Assembly: GCA_021018815.1 (NCBI GenBank) | Contig: JAITYX010000040.1 | Span: forward strand, 4,146,501 to 4,210,500 | Length of the DNA stretch: 64,000 nt | Source of the DNA: Talinum fruticosum | Taxonomy: Eukaryota; Streptophyta; Magnoliopsida; Caryophyllales; Talinaceae | Direction of reading: 5' to 3' | Part shown: piece after piece, positions 57,100 to 64,000 of the stretch | Position numbering within the stretch: the stretch's first letter is position 1 | How the letters are laid out: each line of letters begins with the position of its first letter | Notes under the pieces: generated by a model | Told to the model about the DNA's origin: nothing | Databases searched by the model: none | What the model saw: only the letters and a program-made list of their open reading frames with translations | Position numbers and translations under genes: made by a program

Positions 57100-57415
57100 T
57101 GTACAGACCGTCATGTACTCGTAGAGTTAATTAGTGTACAATTGTATACTTATTAGTATACAATTAAATATTAATTAATGTAAGATAGTACAAACTGTCA
57201 CGTACTCGCAGAGTTAATTATTGTAAAATCATATACTGATGAATATACAATTACAATTGTATATTGATTAGTGTACAATAATACATACCTTCATGTACTC
57301 GAAAAGCTTATTATTGTACAATTGTATACTGATTAGTGTAAAATTGTACACTAATCAGTGTATAATTGTACACTAATCAGTATACAATTATACACTAATT
57401 AATTCTGGGAGTAAA
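57100..57415. repeat. AT-rich palindromic array with TACACTAATCAGTGTA units
   Basis: Repeated variants of GTACAATTGTATACTGATTAGTGTA and its reverse complement alternate across about 300 bases. The densest part (57310-57400) has TTGTACACTAATCAGTGTA followed by inverted copies. Both strands can fold into hairpins. It also carries recurring TCATGTACTCG units at about 57112, 57193 and 57293. Confidence 0.7.
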
Positions 57416-57839
57416 TAACGGTTTGTATTTCCGGGAGGACCATATACTAATTGGATTGGGCACAGAGGTAATCATTGCTGACAGTACTGGATAACACCTA
57501 TAGTATGTTGGAGGAGCCGCAAGCGGTGTTCTCTGATGACCTTGGCGTTGGTGTTCATGGACTAGATGAGATTGAGAGGTCTATCTAGTGTGAGAGTCAC
57601 CATTATTGAGGGTTTTGAGCACTAAATAACTTAGGGTTTCTGTGATTGTGAGGAGAAGGGGAATAGATGAATATTAGACTTGATTTTAGGCTTCGTAGAA
57701 TCAATTTTGTGTGGTCTTTATAATTTTGAAGTAAATATAACATTCTCTCAAATTTTCCTATTTTGTTTTTTGAGATAAACCATAACTCTTCAATTCTAAA
57801 ATCATAAAATTCTAAAATTAGAAAAGGAAGAGAGCAAAG
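57416..57839. other. Stretch without a supported gene
   Basis: A plus-strand frame of about 35 codons at 57475-57595 (DNTYSMLEEPQAVFSDDLG) looks protein-like but has no start, family or continuation. A minus-strand frame of 80 codons at 57603-57845 has no recognised motif. Confidence 0.35.
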
Positions 57840-58113
57840 TGTCACGGAACGCTTTGGAACATTGCGGAATTTTCTAAATTTCTCTCTACTATACCATAAT
57901 GTTCTATAATCTTCTATAAAATTCTACACTTATGTGGAGATTTAGATATTTATGTCCACGATTCTAGAGAATAGATTTCGGCAGTAGGATTAAAAGATCT
58001 CCACCGTCCATTTATGAAGTGGGCAAGTATAAATACGCCCAAGGGGTCATTTGTAATGCATCCAAGATAGTAATTCATCCAAGAGGTCAAGAAACACACA
58101 AAGTATTCTCCTA

Positions 58114-58159
<46 letters not shown>

Positions 58160-58355
58160 TGTAAGTGTTGTCTTTCTAACTTAACTTTCTCCGATCTTAA
58201 GACAAATGTCTCTAAGTGTTATCTTCCTTACTTAGCTTTATGCAAGCTTAAGTCAAACATCTTTAGGCTTACTAATAAGGTTAAGAAAGATTTTGAGTGT
58301 AGTTTGCTAGCGCCACAAGGGAGTTAAGTGTGAGTAAATTATCGTCTAGTGATAG
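57840..58355 (+). repeat. Ty3/gypsy LTR remnant
   Basis: It starts TGTCACGGAACG, has a TATA-like GTATAAATACG at about 58027 and a (TC)20 tract, and lies directly before a primer site and a gypsy gag. The right end is not sharp (no clear CA). A length of about 0.5 kb suits small-LTR chromovirus-type elements. Confidence 0.55.
58117..58156 (+). repeat. (TC)20 microsatellite
   Basis: An uninterrupted 40-base TC run within the presumed leader of the gypsy LTR, downstream of its TATA-like motif. Confidence 0.97.
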
Positions 58356-58356
58356 T

Positions 58357-58368
58357 TGGTATCGGAGG
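58357..58368 (+). other. Primer binding site, initiator-Met type
   Basis: TGGTATCGGAGG; the standard site begins TGGTATCAGAG, so CAG appears as CGG. Confidence 0.6.
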
Positions 58369-58385
58369 AAAAGTTTGGGAGAACC

Positions 58386-58886
58386 ATGTCGAGCGTCACC
58401 AAATGGAGCCAATAATGAGGTGCTCGGAATTGGTGAAAGAGGTCAAGGGAAGTGTTTGCCGCTCTCGAGGAAAGATTCTGTCGAGGAGGTAGAATTCGAG
58501 GTGGAGGACCGAGAGCTCGAGGGAGAGATGCAAGGAGCCTTGAATTCGGTAATCACATACTTCTTCACGGAGGTGGCAACCCTTAAAACCACAGTTGTGG
58601 TCAAGGAGGATGAGCTCGAGGCACGTGAGGCTGCTCTCGAGGATTAATGAGAGGAAGTCCAAGATGTCAAGGAGGACCCTCTAAAGGTAGGCGACACTTC
58701 CCTATTTCTCAAAGATATCGCTCGTGTGGTCAACCGACGACGACAAAGATAGGGCAGAACGGGACAAGACCCCCAAGAAAGAAAAGCCTTATGAGTACAA
58801 TGGGGAGATCTTGTTTTCTATGTGACAGACCTCATCGGGTCTTTGAGTGTCTCGAAATGGAGCATAACTCTCTTCTCTTATGCTGA
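58386..58886 (+). pseudogene. Ty3/gypsy gag remnant with zinc knuckle (internally deleted)
   Basis: A chromovirus-type gag reduced to about 500 bases. After the ATG at 58386 there is an acidic coiled-coil part (VEDRELEGEMQGALNSV at about 58500-58560). It continues through LKTTVVVKEDELEAREAAL to a stop near 58647. In another frame the reading passes to SCFLCDRPHRVFEC at about 58810-58850. This is a CX2CX3HX4C-type gag knuckle of plant gypsy elements (CXXC, then PH, then C). The large central capsid part expected between these is missing, so an internal deletion joined the two ends. Confidence 0.65.
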
Positions 58887-59290
58887 GAGACGAGAGATAG
58901 GAGGATAAAAACAATACATACCTCTCTACATATATGGTATCAAAATACTATTTATGTAACAATTTATATATAATCACAATAATGGCTGATTTGACAAAAA
59001 TATTTGCGAATCTTTTCATACCAATATAAGATTATGACAACAATAACAATAACTACGACAACAATAACAAATAATAATAATAGTAATAATAGTAATAATA
59101 AATTATTGCATCTATTGAAATATTCAGAGGACTATAGTATAACTTGGGGAAGCATGTATCTATTTGACACAATTGCTTATGTTTAGAAGGATCTCTATCA
59201 TAAGACTTATTTGAAATTTAGATTATCTATTCACCTTCAATAGAAATAAGAGTCTCATAAAAGAGCAAACTATCTTCTACACTCTAATGT
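58887..59290. other. AT-rich stretch with (AAT/ACA)n microsatellite
   Basis: No gene seen. A run of AACAATAACAATAAC and AATAATAATAGTAAT units lies at about 59036-59103; the 60-codon frame over it (59004-59186) is a product of the repeat. Confidence 0.6.
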
Positions 59291-60357
59291 GGCGTTTGGT
59301 TGAAAGTAGTAGAATAAGGATGTAATGTAATTAGGTAAGTAATGTAATGGGACAATAATTACGTTGCAATGTTTAGTTATATAAAAATTGTAATGTAATC
59401 ACAAAGGTATTGAATTATTTCAATGGTAAAAAATGGTAATTAAATAATCGTAGTGCAGATAAATGTTATATAAATAAAATTTTGAGCTAAATATTAGATT
59501 TAAGCTTTTTTAAATCTTTTCTATCAAATAATCAAGTTAAATTTTTTTTTGTGGTAACAAAAAACTAAGTTATTATAATGGCAATACATATTTGTCATAA
59601 TAGAGATAAATGTTATTCAAATGAAATAATTTTAAATTCGAAATCATATTTTAGATTTTTTAAATATTTTCTATCATATTTCTGAATTTTAAATTTTTTA
59701 TGGTAAAAAATATCAACTGGATTATTCTAGTGGCAATAAGTGTTTATCGTAGTGAAGATAAATGTTATCCAAATGAAAAAATTTTAAACATGAAATTTAT
59801 ATTTGAACTTGTTTTAATCTCTTCCATCATAAAATCAAGTTTTAAAATTTTTTATTGATAAAAAAATCAACTAAATTGTTTCAATGGTGATAAATGTTTG
59901 TCAAATTAAAGATAAATGTTAACAAGTAAAAGAATTTTGATCTCAAAATTTAAATTTAAACTTCTTTTATATTTTTAATCGAATCGTCGATTTCGAATCG
60001 AAACTGTTGAAGTTGAAATTTTTCTTTTAATGATCAACCTATCATATCATATATTAAGATAATACAAAAAAGGAAGTCAATTTCCTTGTCAAACGGATGA
60101 GTTTTTGTGCTTGTGAATGATCGGAGGGAAAAAGGACATGGAAGAGAGACAAAAAATTATTAAAAGTGTAGAAATTTGATCACAAGGATGGATGTAATCA
60201 TGATTATTTAACAAATGTGTAAGCAATTATAATTGCATAGGTATAAGTCAATGTGATTGCAATATATTTTTAATTGCATTACAAAATTGTAACCAAACAT
60301 GGTAATATAGTAACTATTACCAATTTAATTACATTACCACTTCAATTATATCCAACC
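59291..60357 (+). repeat. MITE-like repeat, copy 2
   Basis: It starts GGCGTTTGGTTG and runs to CCAACC at about 60357, non-coding and alignable with 55415-56462. GTTTGGTTG...GGATGTAAT at the start and ATTACA...ATCCAACC at the end form imperfect terminal inverted repeats. There is no transposase, so it is non-autonomous. Confidence 0.65.
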
Positions 60358-62449
60358 TATACATTAAAAGAAGAAATAACTCTCACGAAATAGAAACTTT
60401 ATTGTAAATAAATATAGAGGTATAAAACTAATAATAAATCTACTTTTAAACGAAATAGCACATTCAAGTGTGAGAAAATTAGTGTTTACCAGAAGTATTT
60501 ATGACCAATGGAAATCTCTTACATTCGAACTAGCTAGAAAATATGAATGCGATTCGGATTTTTTGTTTCAATAAAGTAGTGGAGATGTAAGTTAAAGAGA
60601 ATACTATATAGATTGCATTGTCTGATATTCTACATTGACTCTATTTTAATTGTTGTTGTTGTGTTGTTTTTGTTGTTAGGTCTTATAATACCGCAGTTTG
60701 GTAAAACATGGGTTAGTTGTATTTAGGATTGTGGTTTATAAGTTTTAAACTATCATCCTAAAATTCCGATTTTTTGAGTCAATCGAATGTATTAGAAGCA
60801 TATTCTACCTTTTTTTCTCCTACAATATTAGGTATGAAAATAATTTTTCAAATAGAAAAAAAGGATGTAATCTCTAAAAGTTCAAACTCTAATATTTGAA
60901 CCTTTTTCAATTGCAAGTACATAGGACCTAAGATTCATTGATCTTTTGGATCATATTTTTTCAAACAAAACTTAAAAAAGAAAAAAGAACCCTTATATAA
61001 TTGACACTTTAATACCCTTAGATGCAACTGAACAAATTGGTCCAAAAATGTGAAAATAATGACTTAGTACCCTAAATTATGACCATTGAATGATGTAGTT
61101 TTTTTTTTTTTGTATGCTGGTTTAGAAATTATAGATTTTTGATATTATAGGTTTTTTTTTTCATTGGAAAATGGCGTATAATTTTGTATTTAACAATATT
61201 TTTGTTTTGTAAACGTTTTATGCTTTGTATAAGACATCAGCGATATCTTCCAATAATCTTCTATTATTATAAAAAGAGAACAAATGACCGCTTTCCCCTT
61301 AATTTTAGGGATAATTTTCATTGACAACTATTAATTTACTATATCTTTACGTCTTAGTAGTTTATTAATTACATTTATTTATTATTATTGAATGAAAGTT
61401 ATAAATTCAGATTTACTTTATACTAAAATAACTGCTCCCGCGTCTTCCACTATCTCTCTCAGACTCCCTCTCTCACTCCACTCCTCCAAAACAAATAATT
61501 AACTCCTCCTGCACTTTCTCTCAGCTTACACATAATTAACCCCCAACCGTCTCTCTCTCCTCTGACCCCCTCTATCTCACGTCACCCCTCCCCTCAAATT
61601 TAGGAACTGCCTCTCTCTTTCTCTAGTTAACTCTCTCTCTGCAGTTAATAGATTAACCTCTATCCCCCTAAACGTCTCTCGCTCTCACTCCCCCATCTCC
61701 AAATAACTAATCTATCATTGTGAAATTTTATTATTTTAGAAAGGTTTATACCCCCTCAGTTCCCTAATGCATCCCTTCATTTTTGGCTTCTCTCTGTGAT
61801 TACTCTATTTTTCTGAGTCTCTCGCGTTCCCTCAAGGAAGAGCTACTCTGCCTCTCCCTGCTCATATAAACATTTTCTCTCCCTCAAAATACTTCTTTCC
61901 TCTTCACTCATTTATAATTTAATTTGGCTTCTCACTATTACTTTCTCTCTTGACAGCGTTGGCTTGTTATCGGAGGAGGAAACAAATTCAGATTATTGAA
62001 TGTACGATTTATACACGTTTTGCATTTTGTTTGAAACGAATTCATAAAACAACAACTTAGGAATTTTAGGTCTGGGTGGGTTAGGGAAGTGCCTCTTGAA
62101 AAAAAATAATGAGAGAGGCAAGGGCACATGAGCTATTTTAATTTGTAATCTCTATTAACGTTCATATGCTTGATGCAGTGATACCAATAACTCTAAATTA
62201 TGCAAATCGTAATACAAACAATGGCAAAGAATTTTAGTACCTCATATTAATGCCAATTACTAACCACAGGCGCTTTGTACAGACACCCTGAGAGTGAGAA
62301 ATGATTCAGACATTTCCACAAAGACATGGAGGGCACCATCAAATTCAATAAAAGATGCAACAAAAACCTAAATTCTAGAATAAATTTAACAACTAACCTC
62401 ATCTTTCTCCTTAATCAAAAGCTTCAATTGTTCAACTCTATCATATCTT
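60358..62449. other. AT-rich region with a CT-rich block, no gene
   Basis: No frame that I can support on either strand. The 63-codon minus-strand frame at 61938-62129 has no motif. A GTTGTTGTTG microsatellite lies at about 60655-60680. From about 61435 to 61920 the plus strand is strongly pyrimidine-biased, with repeated CTCTCTCT. Confidence 0.5.
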
Positions 62450-63773
62450 TAAGTTTTGTAGTTTTTCTTACCCACTCGGAAATCAAAACTTAAGTACAAC
62501 GCACTTAACTAGATTTCTAAGCCACTCAAACATAACTCGGAAAGATGACATGAGTAAATAATTTCACAAACACTTCATATTATGAGCACCGACTTAATGT
62601 TCTAAATGAAAATGAATTACTGCGTTAATTCTTTCTTCTAAGTCAGTTTATTGAATGAAATTATTTACTTGATCAAGTTTACGCATTTTGACTATTCAAT
62701 CTTAATAACTTCGATCATTTAAAGGATTGACTCAATATGGAATTTGAACCTAATGAATATTGGACTCAGAAAATTCCATTCTTTAAGGTTAAAGATAATT
62801 TAACACTTAGTTATATTGAATTAATCATTATTTTTGCCTAATCTTGGACCAAAGTATTTTCATACTTTGAGTACAACTTTGATTTGCTTTTGCAAGTTGA
62901 TTAAAGTATTTTAATCTTATTTTGAAAAGCAAAAGTAACGGGCTTCTAACCGTTAAACACTAGCTGACACAAAGACACCTTTTCTAGACAAGGCTCGGAC
63001 ATCGTGTCGTGGCATGTTTGTTACAAAATTCGGTAAACTTCAACTTTGAGTCAAACGGTTGTTTCCACCACATATTTTAGTCACAACTAGTGAAATGGAC
63101 TACTTTTCGAGCCAAGGACCAAAGTTCAATGTTCATCTTACAACGGCTCCTCTTCCGAGTGAGTTAGACTAGCCGTTACAACAGCTTAATGAAGCTCACA
63201 AGTCCAGAACAAGCCTCAACTTGAAGATTGACGAATACATTGCTAATCACTTACTCAGTGCATACTCACTCAATCTTTAGCTTATAACTCTAGTTCATAA
63301 GTTCTTACTTTCGAGTTGTAAAGAGAAAGTCTTGTAATCACTTCTACACTTTCAATTCCTTGCTAACTCCCTTGATTGAGTTGTAAGGGTTAACTCAGCT
63401 TAGTTGTTCCCTAGTCTGTAAAGGTTACGTTAGTTTGGAAGTACTAGATCAAATAAGAAATTTTTTTATACTACAAAAACTTGTAATTGAATTGTCTATG
63501 GGAGATTTTTTGTAAAAAGTTATTTCTTGTATTTTATGGATTCAAAATAGTAGATTTGACTAGGTGCTTGGATTAGCACTATCCATGGTTTTCTACCTTA
63601 GGAGGGTTTCCACGTATATTCCGTATTTTATCTCGTTTCGAGTCCAATCTAGATTTAGAATGGCTTCTAAGTGTTTGCTAAGCAGTATACCTTATTAATT
63701 CACAAAAATCTTCCATTACCCTATTCACCTCCCCTCCACATGGTGACTTAACCTCTCGAAGAGAAAACCTTCA
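62450..63773 (+). repeat. Element F 5' LTR (left end uncertain)
   Basis: A Sirevirus-like LTR of the D/E subfamily that ends AAAACCTTCA. It contains the GACTCAATATGGAATTTG, TTGGACCAAAGTATT, GGAAGTACTAGATC and GGAGGGTTTCCACGTA blocks found in the other LTRs. The TGAAGACT start is not recognisable, so the left boundary is an estimate. Confidence 0.72.
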
Positions 63774-63775
63774 AT

Positions 63776-63787
63776 TGGTATAAGAGT
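63776..63787 (+). other. Primer binding site of F
   Basis: TGGTATAAGAGT is full length, two bases after the LTR, with A for C at the CAG position. Confidence 0.75.
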
Positions 63788-63832
63788 CTAACCTTTCAAA
63801 AGTATCTCACAATCCAAAGGTCTATAGATTAG

Positions 63833-64000
63833 ATGGCTTGGAACAATGGAGAGATCGATGAAGGAAGATCATTCACTAGACCACCCAAGTTCAAAGGTTT
63901 AAACTTCGCACACCGGAAGAAGATGATGGAGTGCTTCATCCAGGACTATGATGAGGAGGTTTGGAATATCATCCAACATTCGAACTTAACTCCCATGAAG
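63833..64000 (+). CDS. Element F gag, N-terminal part (runs off the window)
   Basis: Open for 56 codons from ATG at 63833 to the window end, with no stop or frame change. It starts MAWNNGEIDEGRS, continues with PPKFKGLNFAH and MMECFIQDYDEEVWNIIQH, and lines up with the gag starts of B (15389), D (42402) and O (26605). It is the capsid precursor N-terminus of a Sirevirus-like copia element. The start is fixed by its distance from the primer site (about 45-60 bases in all copies). Whether the rest of the gene is intact cannot be seen. Confidence 0.8.
   Translation, partial: MAWNNGEIDEGRSFTRPPKFKGLNFAHRKKMMECFIQDYDEEVWNIIQHSNLTPMK

Noticed and set aside
57475..57595. Short protein-like frame as an exon of a host gene
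   Set aside because: About 35 codons without start, family match, clear splice sites or a second exon.
61938..62129. Minus-strand frame of 63 codons as a host gene
   Set aside because: No motif, low complexity neighbours and no promoter or splice context.
61261..62160. Possible Helitron starting TCTATTATTATAAAAAGAG
   Set aside because: The first bases resemble some plant Helitron 5' ends, but I found no CTRR end with a preceding hairpin, and no rep/helicase sequence. Too weak to annotate.
1..64000. CRISPR arrays, bacterial operons, rRNA genes, organelle genes
   Set aside because: No spaced identical repeats, no rRNA-like blocks and no intact gene clusters were seen; the content is plant nuclear transposons throughout.

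Overview
The window is transposon-packed plant nuclear DNA, most likely from a eudicot. I found no host gene that I can support. Almost every coding signal belongs to LTR retrotransposons, with one fossil CACTA DNA transposase and a pair of MITE-like repeats. The dominant family is a Ty1/copia element of the Sirevirus (SIRE/Maximus) type. Evidence for that is the order gag-protease-integrase-RT-RNase H, an initiator-Met-type primer site, a polypurine tract of the form AAAAGGGGAGAT against a TG...CA LTR, and a long extra ORF between pol and the 3' LTR.

Positions 1-28190 hold a three-level nest of this family, which the target site duplications (TSDs) make readable. An outer minus-strand element O (1-3035 and 24535-28190) was split by a plus-strand element B (3036-24529, TSD GTCTT). 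B was then split inside its own 5' LTR by a minus-strand element A2 (3972-14728, TSD CACTT). A2 and B lie head to head and form an inverted repeat with arms of about 9.8 kb. Their LTR pairs are near-identical, so both insertions look young. Their reading frames nevertheless look wrecked. Most of the differences I checked sit at CAG or CTG trinucleotides (changed to CGG, CG, CGAG, CCG, TCG or CTCG). That pattern suggests a consensus error at CHG-methylated sites, so the apparent pseudogenes may be largely technical.

Positions 28191-41220 hold older Ty3/gypsy material. A minus-strand Athila-like remnant (28893-37558) keeps both LTRs, a tRNA-Asp-type primer site, a gag fossil and its 3' signature. 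A Tat/Ogre-like solo LTR with perfect CTAAG duplications (30904-32814) sits inside it. It is bordered by an inverted Tat/Ogre-like LTR fragment (28191-28890) and by a Tat/Ogre-like LTR plus gag (37654-40880).

Positions 41222-53190 hold an older plus-strand Sirevirus-like element D (truncated 5' LTR, gag-pol, interrupted extra ORF), broken by minus-strand Sirevirus-like material E (two diverged LTR copies and a protease-gag fragment). Positions 53191-62450 are AT-rich and poor in coding sequence. They contain a small unknown minus-strand frame, a CACTA TNP2-type transposase fossil, two copies of a ~1.05 kb MITE-like repeat, an AT-rich palindromic array and a collapsed Ty3/gypsy LTR-gag remnant. 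At 62450-64000 another plus-strand Sirevirus-like element F begins (LTR, primer site, start of gag) and runs off the window.
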